Source of the DNA: Acidobacteriaceae bacterium UBA1307
Lineage (GTDB): Bacteria > Acidobacteriota > Terriglobia > Terriglobales > Acidobacteriaceae
DNA length: 61,565 nucleotides
Assembly (NCBI GenBank): GCA_002307235.1
Contig: DBTV01000028.1
Coordinates: forward strand, 1 to 61,565
Reading direction: 5' to 3'
The notes beneath the pieces were generated by a model. It worked only from the letters and a program-made list of their open reading frames with translations. It made no database searches and was not told the DNA's origin. The translations under genes were made by a program, and so were the position numbers. Shown piece after piece: positions 1 to 7,631 of the stretch (the first letter of the stretch is position 1; each line of letters starts with the position of its first letter).

Positions 1-2
1 AC

Positions 3-587
3 TTCTTCTCGACGATCGGCGTCAACGGCATCAACGAGATGATCCGCAACTTCACTGACGACAAGGACGACATCACCACCGAGGCCGGTCGCGCGCTGGC
101 TGTCCGCTTCCTCGATCACGTGCGTGCGCGCATCGTGCAGTTCCAGGAAGAGACCGGCCACATGTACAACCTGGAAGCCACGCCGGCCGAGGGCACCACC
201 TATCGCTTTGCCAAGGAAGACAAGAAGCGGTTCCCGGATATTCTGCAGGCGGGCACGCCCGACGAGCCTTACTACACCAACTCGAGCCAGCTCCCGGTCG
301 GCTTCACCGACGACGCCTTCGAGGCTCTCGAGTTGCAGGAAGAGATGCAGAAGAAGTACACCGGCGGCACGGTGCTGCACCTCTACATGGGCGAGCGCGT
401 CTCGAATGCCGAGGCCTGCAAAAAGCTCGTGCGTCGCGCACTGGAAAACTTCCGGCTGCCCTACATCACCATCACGCCGACGTTTTCCATCTGCCCCAAG
501 CACGGCTATCTCACCGGCGATCATCCCTTCTGCCCCAAGTGCGATGAGGATCTGGTGGCCCGCAAGCAGGCGGCCAAGCAGGCTTAA
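3..587 (+). CDS. nrdD: Anaerobic ribonucleoside-triphosphate reductase, catalytic subunit, C-terminal part (5' end outside window)
   Basis: Class III ribonucleotide reductases reduce NTPs to dNTPs without oxygen, using a glycyl radical. The reading frame is open from base 3, so the gene begins before the window. The visible end carries the conserved FFSTIGVNGINE segment, then TPTFSICPKHGYL and a second cysteine pair in FCPKCDEDL, which together resemble the zinc site near the C terminus of NrdD. In the usual enzyme the CPxC motif runs straight on into the RVxGYxRPV glycyl-radical loop. Here the protein stops 13 residues after the last cysteine and the loop is in the next small gene. The frame ends in a clean TAA. 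Identification as NrdD is firm; the split arrangement is read directly from the sequence. Confidence 0.93.
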   Translation, partial: FFSTIGVNGINEMIRNFTDDKDDITTEAGRALAVRFLDHVRARIVQFQEETGHMYNLEATPAEGTTYRFAKEDKKRFPDILQAGTPDEPYYTNSSQLPVGFTDDAFEALELQEEMQKKYTGGTVLHLYMGERVSNAEACKKLVRRALENFRLPYITITPTFSICPKHGYLTGDHPFCPKCDEDLVARKQAAKQA

Positions 588-685
588 TCTTTTGCACGCG
601 CGGCTGGTTCGCGCGTGCGCACCTCCTTCGTACAGATGTACGAAAGAGCTTCGGCAGCGCCAACGCAGTCAGAAAGGAATACACC

Positions 686-862
686 ATGTCCACAGCAAAT
701 CTTCAGGAAAGCGAATCGATTACATTGCAGGATGCAGAGCGTCAGCCCTGCGAGGTCTGGACCCGCGTGATGGGCTACTTCCGTCCCGTCTCCAGCTTCA
801 ACCGCGGCAAGCAGGGCGAATACCACGAGCGAGTCAGCTTTGTTGAATCCAAGTGCAACTAA
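686..862 (+). CDS. Separate glycyl-radical domain of class III ribonucleotide reductase (58 aa)
   Basis: This 58-residue protein has an ATG start preceded by AGAAAGGA. Residues 22-49 match the C-terminal radical loop of class III NrdD: CEVWTRVMGYFRPVSSF, then NRGKQGEYHER. Gly30 in RVMGY is the expected radical glycine. The first 20 residues are Gln/Glu-rich with no recognised motif and may dock the peptide onto NrdD. It lies 98 bp after the nrdD stop, and its 3' end overlaps the proposed nrdG start by 23 bp, so the three genes look like one operon. It is too far from the nrdD stop, and has its own start and ribosome site, to be a simple frameshift. A sequencing error cannot be excluded from one copy. 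Assignment rests on the motif and position. Confidence 0.85.
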   Translation: MSTANLQESESITLQDAERQPCEVWTRVMGYFRPVSSFNRGKQGEYHERVSFVESKCN

Positions 863-1535
863 CCTGCGCGTCGGCGGCGTCACCCGGCTGTCCTCCGTGG
901 ACTGGCCGGGCGAGTTAGCCGCCACCGTCTTTTGCCAAGGCTGCGGCTGGGATTGCGCCTACTGTCATAATCCCGGTCTGCGCCCTGCGCAGGGCAAAGA
1001 GCAATTAAGCTGGCCAGCGATCTTCGAGTTTCTCGAACACCGTCGCGGCCTGCTCGACGCCGTTGTCTTTTCAGGCGGCGATCCCCTCGTGCAACCCGTG
1101 CTCGCCGAAGCGATCGCAAAGGTCAAAGCTCTCGGCTTCAAGATCGGCCTGCACACCGGCGGCATGCTGCCCGCGCGCTTCCGCGAAGTGCTTCCCCTGC
1201 TCGACTGGGTGGGCTTCGACGTAAAAGCTCCCTTCGACAAATATGAGGCCACAACCGGAGTGGCGCACAGTGGCGAAGCCGCGCTCGAAAGCCTGCATGC
1301 ACTGCTGGCCAGCGGCGTCCGCTATGAGATTCGCACCACCGTGCACCCCGCATTGCTGCCGCTCGAAGACCTGCTCACACTGCGTGCAACCTTGCTCGCG
1401 CTCGGCGTGACGCACTATGCCGTGCAACGGTTCCGCACCGAAGGCACACGCGCCGAGGCTCTGCCCGCGCCTGCCGCCGCGTACCCACTGCCGGAAGATT
1501 TCGCCAACGGATTCGCGCACTTCGAGCTTCGCTGA
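840..1535 (+). CDS. nrdG: Anaerobic RNR-activating radical SAM protein (NrdG)
   Basis: NrdG uses a [4Fe-4S] cluster and S-adenosylmethionine to make the glycyl radical on NrdD. The cluster motif is C35-GWD-C39-AY-C42 (CxxxCxxC), with an extra Cys32 just before it. VVFSGGDPL is the typical radical SAM GGE/GGD segment that helps bind SAM. At 231 aa it is longer than the E. coli enzyme and resembles the NrdG2-type activases. The proposed start is TTG at 840, inside the preceding small gene; an adjacent TTG at 843 is possible. The overlap implies translational coupling, which fits because the presumed substrate of NrdG is the glycine in that small protein. A strong bidirectional terminator follows. 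Confidence 0.93.
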   Translation: MLNPSATNLRVGGVTRLSSVDWPGELAATVFCQGCGWDCAYCHNPGLRPAQGKEQLSWPAIFEFLEHRRGLLDAVVFSGGDPLVQPVLAEAIAKVKALGFKIGLHTGGMLPARFREVLPLLDWVGFDVKAPFDKYEATTGVAHSGEAALESLHALLASGVRYEIRTTVHPALLPLEDLLTLRATLLALGVTHYAVQRFRTEGTRAEALPAPAAAYPLPEDFANGFAHFELR

Positions 1536-1560
1536 CATGCTTCGCATGTGGATGCGCGCA

Positions 1561-1597
1561 AAAGAAAAACCACCGCCGAAGCGGTGGTTTTCTTTTT
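1561..1597. terminator. Bidirectional intrinsic terminator after nrdG
   Basis: A 10-bp perfect stem (AAACCACCGC / GCGGTGGTTT) has a CGAA tetraloop, with A-tracts on one side and T-tracts on the other. It can stop nrdG transcription on the plus strand and serA-side transcription on the minus strand. Confidence 0.85.
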
Positions 1598-1722
1598 GCT
1601 GGAGTCTGCCAGAGTTCCCGCTTGAGCTCCCCCTCGCACGAGAATCATCCCCCTCCAACAAGCTGGAGAACCGTACACAATCCACAGGAAACAGTGCACA
1701 GTCAAAATTCTTATCGGTCACG

Positions 1723-1750
1723 CACCTAGCACCTAGCACCTAGCACCTAG
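1723..1750 (-). repeat. Heptamer array A1, 4 x CACCTAG, containing the serA stop codon
   Basis: Four perfect consecutive CACCTAG units read CTAGGTG on the serA strand. The serA TAG stop is inside the last unit. Just beyond it, 1678-1706 holds a degenerate ACTGTGC/ACTGTTT/CCTGTGG series on the minus strand, also with a 7-bp step and related to the ACTGTCC family seen elsewhere in the window. Confidence 0.95.
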
Positions 1751-3567
1751 TCCGCCAACTGCACCGGCCGCGCCTCGATCAGCGCCTCGATCTTGCCGAG
1801 TGCTTCGAGCGCCGCGCCCGCCACCGGCACATCCACCTGCACCACGGCCAGAGCCTTCACCGGCTTCGGTCCCGAGCGCTCGCGACCAAGCGCGAAATTC
1901 GCAATGTTCACGCCGTTCTCGCCGAGCATCGAACCGATCTGTCCAATCACACCCGGCACATCGTTGTTGCGGCAGACCAGCAGATTGCCCGCCAGCGGCG
2001 TTTCAATGTCGATGCCGTCGAACTCGAGCAGTCGCGGCTGTTCGCCGTGAATCACCGTGCCCGTCGCGCGGCTCGTGCCCGTCGGCGTGTGCAGCACCAT
2101 GCTCAACACACTGGCCGCGCCGCCACGATGGCTTTCCTCGCGCTCTTCGTGAACGCGAATGCCGCGCGCCTCGGCCACCGTCGAGGCGTTCACTGGATTC
2201 ACATTGTCGAGCCCTTCAAGCAGGCCCGCGACGGCCGCGTTGCGCACCATCTCCGTCTTCGCTTCGCCCAGCTTGCCGCTATAAATCAGGTGCACGGCCT
2301 CAATGCCGCTCTTGCCCGCCTGCGCCAGAAACGCGCCCATGCGCGCGGCCAGATTGATGTAGGGCGCCAGCGTCTCATACTCTTCGTGCGTCAGCGACGG
2401 CATGTTCACCGCATTCTGCACCACGCCCGACTTCAGATAATCGCGCACCTGCCGCGCAATCTGCACCCCCACCGCCTCCTGCGCCTCTTCCGTAAGCCCG
2501 GCAATGTGCGGAGTCAGAATTACGTTCTTCATGCCGAAGAAGGCCGAGTCCTCGAGCGGTTCCTTCGCAAAAACATCGAGCCCCGCACCGGCCACCTGTC
2601 CTGCTTCGAGCGCCGCGATCAGATCCTTTTCTTCGACCAGTTCGCCGCGCGCGCAGTTGAGAATGCGCACGCCCTTCTTCATCTTCGCCAGCGTCTTCGC
2701 GTTGATCGCGCCGCGCGTCTGCGCCGTCAGGCCCACGTGAAGCGTCAAATAATCCGACTGCGCCAGCAACTCTTCAAAGCTCACCAAGGCAATGCCGTTT
2801 TCGCGCGCCACCGATGCCGACACAAACGGATCGACGCCGATGATCGTCATGCCAAAGACGCGCGCGCGTTTTGCCACTTCGAGCCCGACACGCCCGAGTC
2901 CGAAGATGCCGAGCGTCTTGGCGCGCAACTCGGTTCCCTGCAGATTTTTCTTCTCCCAGCGGCCCTCGTGCAAACCGGCGTTCGCCGCGGGCAGGCTGCG
3001 CGCCAGCCCCAGCATCATCGCCAACACCAGCTCGGCCACGGCCACCGCATTCGCACCCGGCGTATTCATCACCACCACACCGCGCCGCGTCGCCGCCTCG
3101 GCATCGATGTTGTCCACACCGACCCCGGCCCGGCCAATCACCTTCAGCTTCGGAGCCTTCGCCAGCAACGCATCGGTCACCTTCACCGCCGAGCGCACCA
3201 CCAGCGCATCGGCGTCGGCCAGCTCTTTTTCAAGCTGATCGGCGGGCTGCTCAAGCGCCACCACACGCCAGTTCGCTTCGGCAGAAAAGACCTCGAGCGC
3301 GGCCGGAGAAAGATGCTCGGCTAACACCACCTTCATGCTCGGCTCGCCGCTGTCACCCGCCGTCTCATACGCGTCGAAACGAATGTTTTCCTGCTCGCAC
3401 AACAACTCAAAGATCCGTACCACCGCCGCATGCGGCTTGCCTTCACTCTTTTCGTACTTGGCCAGCGAGTTCACATGCACGCCCAGCCGCTCGGCCATCT
3501 CATACTGATACAGGTCAAGCTGCTTGCGCGCAATCAGGAGCTTCTCGCCAAAACTCAGTTCATTCAT
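1747..3567 (-). CDS. serA: D-3-phosphoglycerate dehydrogenase with N-terminal XRE-type HTH domain
   Basis: It oxidises 3-phosphoglycerate to 3-phosphohydroxypyruvate, the first committed step of serine synthesis. Residues 1-77 form an XRE-like helix-turn-helix (QYEMAERLGVHVNSLAKYE). From Met78 (codon at 3334-3336) the protein is an ordinary long-form SerA of 529 aa: Rossmann motif GLGRVG (223-228), catalytic Arg307, Glu336 and His354 (PHIAGLTEEA), then an intervening domain and a C-terminal ACT domain (LLVCRNNDVPGVIG) that usually senses serine. The frame is continuous, with no stop between the parts. The internal Met78 has only a weak ribosome site, so a true fusion is favoured, though a second internal start could make ordinary SerA. 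The stop lies in a CACCTAG array. Confidence 0.93.
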   Translation of the reverse strand: MNELSFGEKLLIARKQLDLYQYEMAERLGVHVNSLAKYEKSEGKPHAAVVRIFELLCEQENIRFDAYETAGDSGEPSMKVVLAEHLSPAALEVFSAEANWRVVALEQPADQLEKELADADALVVRSAVKVTDALLAKAPKLKVIGRAGVGVDNIDAEAATRRGVVVMNTPGANAVAVAELVLAMMLGLARSLPAANAGLHEGRWEKKNLQGTELRAKTLGIFGLGRVGLEVAKRARVFGMTIIGVDPFVSASVARENGIALVSFEELLAQSDYLTLHVGLTAQTRGAINAKTLAKMKKGVRILNCARGELVEEKDLIAALEAGQVAGAGLDVFAKEPLEDSAFFGMKNVILTPHIAGLTEEAQEAVGVQIARQVRDYLKSGVVQNAVNMPSLTHEEYETLAPYINLAARMGAFLAQAGKSGIEAVHLIYSGKLGEAKTEMVRNAAVAGLLEGLDNVNPVNASTVAEARGIRVHEEREESHRGGAASVLSMVLHTPTGTSRATGTVIHGEQPRLLEFDGIDIETPLAGNLLVCRNNDVPGVIGQIGSMLGENGVNIANFALGRERSGPKPVKALAVVQVDVPVAGAALEALGKIEALIEARPVQLAD

Positions 3568-3717
3568 CTTTTACTCGCTCCCGCTTCATGCCACAGCCGG
3601 GCCGTCGGCATCCATCGATGATTTGTGGAGTCGGCTGGCGCTGTTGCAACGTTTGCGGTCGTCGCAACAACGCCACCACCCTCGGCTCAGCAAAAAAGCC
3701 GAAACCTGAAAACCTGT

Positions 3718-4887
3718 CTACTGGCCAGCCTCGGCGGCAAAAACCTTCTGCGCCGCTGCCACCGCCGTACCGTACTCGACCTTGAGCCCGAGCGTGTCCT
3801 TGGCGATGTGCTCCATGGCGCCAAGCAGCGCCACCGTATCCAGATAATCGAAAAATCCCAGATGCGCCACGCGGAAGATCTTGCCCTTCATCGCACCCTG
3901 ACCACCAGCCGCCACCAGACGAAAGCGCGTCTTGAGCGCCGTGACCACTGCCCCCGCATCGAGTCCCTCGGGCACCGCCACCGCCGTCGCCGCGCCCGAA
4001 GGCGCATCCGGCGCAAAGAGCGTAAAGCCCAGCGCCTTCAGCCCGGCGCGCGTCGCCTTGGCATTGGTCTGCGCATTGTGAATGAGCGCAATGCGGCCCT
4101 TTTCCAGATCGCCATCGGCCTGCGCCGCAATATAGTCGAGCGCCGCGCCCATCGCCGCCACCAGCGCCACCGCCGGCGTGTAGGCCGTCTCGCCCTTGGC
4201 CTGATTCTTGCGCTCCTTGCGCAGATCGAAGTAGAAACGCGGCGTCTTCGCCGTCTCCATCGCCGCCCACGCCCGCTCGCTCACGCTCAGGTACGCCAGC
4301 CCCGGCGGAATCATCAGAGACTTCTGCGAGCCACCAATCAGAATGTCGATTCCCCAGCCGTCCACATCAAAGGTCTGCGTGCCCAGGCCCGTGATGCCGT
4401 CCACCACCAGTAGCGTCGCGGTGCCCTGGAGCAGCTTCGCCACGCCCTCCACGTTGTGGCTCACCGCCGTCGAGGTCTCCGAGGCCTGCATGTAGACGGC
4501 CTTGTGCTCGGGCTTCAACGCCGCCCGCACCTCATCCACGGTAAAGGTCTGCCCATAGGGCTTTTCCAACACATCGACCGTACAACCAAAGGCCTTGGTC
4601 AGCTCCACCCAGCGCTCGCCAAACTTGCCCGCCGCCAGCACCAACACGCGGTCGCCCGGCGAGGTCAGGTTCGTCACCGAGGCCTCCATCGCCCCCGTGC
4701 CCGAGCTCGTCAGCAGCAACACGTCGTTGCTTGTGCCGACAAAGACCTTCAACTGCGCCAAAACCTTCAGAAACAACGCGCGAAACTCCGGCGTCCGGTG
4801 GTGAATGTCGGCCGCGGCCATGGCGAACTGGGCCGCCGGCAACAGCGGCGTCGGTCCCGGGGTATACAAACGCGTCTTCCGGATCAT
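3718..4887 (-). CDS. Class V PLP-dependent aminotransferase (alanine-glyoxylate / serine-pyruvate type)
   Basis: This fold-type I, class V aminotransferase has 389 aa. It starts with the family's TPGPTPL segment, has a SSGTGAMEAS phosphate-binding loop near residue 65, and carries the PLP lysine in GGSQKSLMIPPG. The family moves amino groups between alanine or serine and glyoxylate or pyruvate. In some lineages a member replaces SerC as phosphoserine aminotransferase. It lies 150 bp upstream of serA on the same strand, so a role in serine synthesis is the best contextual guess. Substrate cannot be fixed from sequence. Its 5' side is an AT-rich divergent promoter region shared with yqeY. Confidence 0.85.
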   Translation of the reverse strand: MIRKTRLYTPGPTPLLPAAQFAMAAADIHHRTPEFRALFLKVLAQLKVFVGTSNDVLLLTSSGTGAMEASVTNLTSPGDRVLVLAAGKFGERWVELTKAFGCTVDVLEKPYGQTFTVDEVRAALKPEHKAVYMQASETSTAVSHNVEGVAKLLQGTATLLVVDGITGLGTQTFDVDGWGIDILIGGSQKSLMIPPGLAYLSVSERAWAAMETAKTPRFYFDLRKERKNQAKGETAYTPAVALVAAMGAALDYIAAQADGDLEKGRIALIHNAQTNAKATRAGLKALGFTLFAPDAPSGAATAVAVPEGLDAGAVVTALKTRFRLVAAGGQGAMKGKIFRVAHLGFFDYLDTVALLGAMEHIAKDTLGLKVEYGTAVAAAQKVFAAEAGQ

Positions 4888-5065
4888 GGTTTCCTCGCTT
4901 GGGAAAAAATTCGTAGCGGCATGGACAACGGGGCCCCGCCGCTAAACACAGAATACACAATAATGTGGTTTATGTGTTTTTTTATTTTTATCTCTCGAAA
5001 AATATTCCGCCGACCACATTACATCAACTGCTATCGGGAATTCGCCGTTGCAGCCGGGATTCCGT

Positions 5066-5095
5066 TTGCTCCCGCACTGGTCGCAGACCTACAAT
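5066..5095 (+). promoter_or_regulatory. Candidate sigma70-type promoter for yqeY
   Basis: TTGCTC and TACAAT boxes are separated by 18 bp, 21 bp before the yqeY start codon. They lie at the edge of an AT-rich divergent intergenic region. This is a match by eye only. Confidence 0.45.
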
Positions 5096-5116
5096 CGCAG
5101 TGGAGAAAACGGAAAA

Positions 5117-5599
5117 ATGAGCGAAGCTGGCACACTGGAAGCCCTGATTACAAAAGAGATGATTGCGGCCATGAAGGCCCATGACGCCGAGCGCACCCAG
5201 ACTCTGCGCCTGATCAAGACCGCGCTCAAAAGCAAGGAGATCGACAAGCGCAGCCCCCTGACGCAGGCCGAGGGCGAACAAACGCTGGCCTCGATGATCA
5301 AGCAGCGTCGCGACTCCATTGAGCAGTACACCAACGGCAACCGCAAAGATCTGGCCGACAAGGAAGCCGCCGAAATCGTTGTGATTGAAGAGTTTCTGCC
5401 GAAGGCACTGGACGAGGCGGCCCTTGCGGCGCTGGTCGGCGCGGCCATCGCCGAGGTCGAGGCCACCGCCGGGCACAAGCCCAGCCCCAAGGAGATGGGC
5501 CTGGTCATGAAGGCAGTGCAGGCAAAACTCGCCGCCTCGGGCGCACGCGCCGAAGGCCGCGCCGTCAGCGAGCTGGTCAAAAAGTCGCTGGCGGGCTAG
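5117..5599 (+). CDS. yqeY: GatB/YqeY domain-containing protein
   Basis: This 160-aa protein matches the YqeY family throughout: AMKAHDAERTQTLRLIKTAL near the N terminus, the basic IKQRRDSIEQY segment, EEFLPKAL, and a C-terminal GatB-like tRNA-binding helical domain. The family is common beside rpsU and dnaG in other bacteria and is linked to tRNA handling, but no reaction is established. The ATG at 5117 is chosen over an in-frame ATG at 5048 because GGAGAAAACGG precedes it and the conserved family sequence begins there. A candidate promoter lies just upstream and a 21-bp perfect hairpin just downstream. Confidence 0.9.
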   Translation: MSEAGTLEALITKEMIAAMKAHDAERTQTLRLIKTALKSKEIDKRSPLTQAEGEQTLASMIKQRRDSIEQYTNGNRKDLADKEAAEIVVIEEFLPKALDEAALAALVGAAIAEVEATAGHKPSPKEMGLVMKAVQAKLAASGARAEGRAVSELVKKSLAG

Positions 5600-5613
5600 C
5601 CATATTCACCATC

Positions 5614-5658
5614 GAGCAAAAGAAAAGACCGCGCTGGGCGCGGTCTTTTCTTTTGCTC
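5614..5658. terminator. Strong intrinsic terminator after yqeY
   Basis: A perfect 21-bp inverted repeat has a 3-base loop (TGG at 5635-5637). The outer stem is A-rich on the left and T-rich on the right, so it can work in both directions. From 5659 to 5788 no gene or further structure is evident. Confidence 0.9.
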
Positions 5659-5788
5659 GCTCCGCCTTGCCGTTCTCACCCAAACGACACTCCGCAAAGC
5701 ATTTCCCAAGCCTCCAGCAGAGGCCGCATAATTGGCCGACCTGCCATTTTCGTTTTTCTGTTCCTTTTCAAAAAGAGCTGCCAAAAAG

Positions 5789-5826
5789 AAAACGCCCACG
5801 ATCCAAATATTGGACCGTGGGCGTTC
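5789..5826 (-). terminator. Intrinsic terminator after dapA
   Basis: AACGCCCACG and TCCAA pair with TTGGA and CGTGGGCGTT around an ATA loop, with one mismatch. On the minus strand the hairpin is followed by TTCTTTTTGG. Confidence 0.8.
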
Positions 5827-5840
5827 TTTCTGACTCGCTG

Positions 5841-6731
5841 TTAGAGCAGATGCAGACCTTCGGCCAGCGCCTTGAGCCGCGCGCGCGTGGGCTCGGTCGG
5901 CGGCACCAGCGGCAGCCGCAGGGTTTCGCCGCATTTGCCCATCATCGCCAGCAGGGTTTTCACCGGCGCCGGGTTCGACTCCCAAAAGTTGGCCTCAAAA
6001 AGCTGTGCGTAACGGCGGTCGAGCGCGCGCGCCTCGGCCCAGTCGTTGGCCAGCGCGGCGCGCACCATGCGCCCCACCTCAGCCGGAGCCTCGTTGGAAG
6101 CCACGCTGATCAGGCCGCTGGCACCGACGCCGATGGCGGCCAGAGCCAACCCATCGTCGCCCGAAAAAACTCTGAAGCCTGCTGGCAGCAAGTGAACCAG
6201 CTCGGCAATCTGCTCAAGTTTGCCGCTGGCCTCCTTCACCGCAAGGATATTGGGCGCCGCCGCTGCCAGCCGCACCACCGTCGTCGGCGCCAGATTCACG
6301 CCCGTCCGCCCGGGCACGTTGTAGACGCAGACCGGCAGCGGGGCGACGGCCTGCGCGAGCGCCAGAAAGTGCTGATACTGCCCCTCTTGCGAGGGCTTGT
6401 TGTAGTAGGGATTGGAGCTGAGCACGGCGGCAAGCCCCGGCACCTGTTCGGCCAGCAGCCGCGCCTTGCGCACCAGCTCGCGGGTCGCGTTGTGCGAGCA
6501 GCCGCCCCAGACCGGAACCCGGCCCGCAGCCGCCTCGACCACCAGCCGCACCGCGCGCAGCCACTCCTGTTCGTCGAGCGTCGCCGCCTCGCCGGTCGAT
6601 CCGCAGGCGACAATGAAGTCCACGCCCGACTCAATCTGCCAGTTGACCAGCGCCTTCAGCGCCACCTCGTCGATCGCCCCATCCTCGCGGAAGGGCGTCA
6701 CCAATGCCGTACCACAACCCGTCGTTTCCAT
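5841..6731 (-). CDS. dapA: 4-hydroxy-tetrahydrodipicolinate synthase
   Basis: DapA condenses pyruvate with aspartate semialdehyde, the branch point to lysine and diaminopimelate. The 296-aa protein has the usual length and aldolase-barrel signatures: GSTGEAATL (pyruvate carboxylate binding), Tyr137 in YNVPGRTG and the Schiff-base Lys166 in AVKEASG. It supplies the substrate for DapB encoded about 7 kb away; lysC and asd lie next to dapB, so the early lysine pathway is clustered loosely. The ATG start gives the standard N terminus. A terminator follows the stop. Confidence 0.95.
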   Translation of the reverse strand: METTGCGTALVTPFREDGAIDEVALKALVNWQIESGVDFIVACGSTGEAATLDEQEWLRAVRLVVEAAAGRVPVWGGCSHNATRELVRKARLLAEQVPGLAAVLSSNPYYNKPSQEGQYQHFLALAQAVAPLPVCVYNVPGRTGVNLAPTTVVRLAAAAPNILAVKEASGKLEQIAELVHLLPAGFRVFSGDDGLALAAIGVGASGLISVASNEAPAEVGRMVRAALANDWAEARALDRRYAQLFEANFWESNPAPVKTLLAMMGKCGETLRLPLVPPTEPTRARLKALAEGLHLL

Positions 6732-6774
6732 CGCTTAAAAAATTCTATAACGCCGCGCGCCGTCCCTTGACCGA

Positions 6775-7593
6775 TTAATTTTCCGACGGCTTTTCGATGT
6801 GATCGACGACCACCACCTCGACCGGCGCTTTGGTCGCCACCAGCTTGAGGCCGAGTTGTTCTTCGAGCGCAGTGTAGATTGACGTGCCGGGGTTCTCCGC
6901 GGTCTGACTCTGCTCCGGCGTCCAGGTCAGGACAAAATCGAACTTCTTTGCGCCGAGGCCGGTCTTGTCGATCACTCTGCGGTTGGCGTCTAAGCACAGA
7001 ATCAGCACAAGGTTTTCAAACCGTAGCGCGCGCGCATCGATCTTCCCTGCATAGATTACGCTTGAGTTTTTTTCATCCGGCGGGGCCTCTTTCACCTTTA
7101 AACCACCTCGGGCAATGACCAGATCGAAGGCTGGCGACAGATGCGTCTCTGTATGCGCCCGGAATCCGAAGCGTTCTATCAAAAGACTTTTTTGCAGCCG
7201 AGTAGAGAACTTTTCCTGATCTTCCCGAGAAAGCTGTTTATAGAGAGCAAGCGTCTTCTCATCCAGCTTGGCGATAACGTCGTAGGACTCATCGTCGGCC
7301 CACTGAGGCAAATGCGTCAGCTCATCTTGCAGAAAAATCTCATAGGCACCCATCACCAGAACTTTTATCGGAAGATTCTTAATTCTGAAGTTATCGGGAT
7401 TCGTCCGAATACTCGACCGACCTTCGCCCGACCTATTTGGATGGATTGAGATCACTTCGAAATGGAAGTTTTCTTCTTTCAGATCGGCGAGCGTAATCTT
7501 CTTCTGCTCGGCAGGAACCGGCGTTATCTGCTGCGCGCAAACCACCATCGACGCACAGAGAATCGCCACGCATATAGCACCGCGCATCTTCAT
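6775..7593 (-). CDS. TIGR03435 family exported protein (copy 1)
   Basis: Members of TIGR03435 are expanded in soil Acidobacteria and have no known function. This 272-aa copy begins with a signal peptide (MKMRGAICVAILCASMVVCA, likely cleaved after VCA), then the family hallmarks FHFEVISIHPN near the N terminus, a central YDVIAKLDE segment and a VVDHIEKPSEN C terminus. The start at 7593 is preferred over an ATG at 7632 because AAGGAG lies 8 bp before it. It is a tandem duplicate of the next gene: the ends are nearly identical while the middle has diverged. It is probably periplasmic or surface-exposed. Confidence 0.85.
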   Translation of the reverse strand: MKMRGAICVAILCASMVVCAQQITPVPAEQKKITLADLKEENFHFEVISIHPNRSGEGRSSIRTNPDNFRIKNLPIKVLVMGAYEIFLQDELTHLPQWADDESYDVIAKLDEKTLALYKQLSREDQEKFSTRLQKSLLIERFGFRAHTETHLSPAFDLVIARGGLKVKEAPPDEKNSSVIYAGKIDARALRFENLVLILCLDANRRVIDKTGLGAKKFDFVLTWTPEQSQTAENPGTSIYTALEEQLGLKLVATKAPVEVVVVDHIEKPSEN

Positions 7594-7631
7594 CGAATCA
7601 CGCTCCTTTCTCTCTCTATAGAGGGTCAGCA

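Noticed and set aside
2047..3324. Open plus-strand frame of 425 codons opposite serA
   Set aside because: Composition (His/Arg-rich) is typical of antisense frames in GC-rich DNA; serA is unambiguous.
3568..3717. Terminator between the aminotransferase gene and serA
   Set aside because: CGGCT…AGCCG is only 5 bp with a long A-rich loop; not convincing, so the two genes may be co-transcribed.
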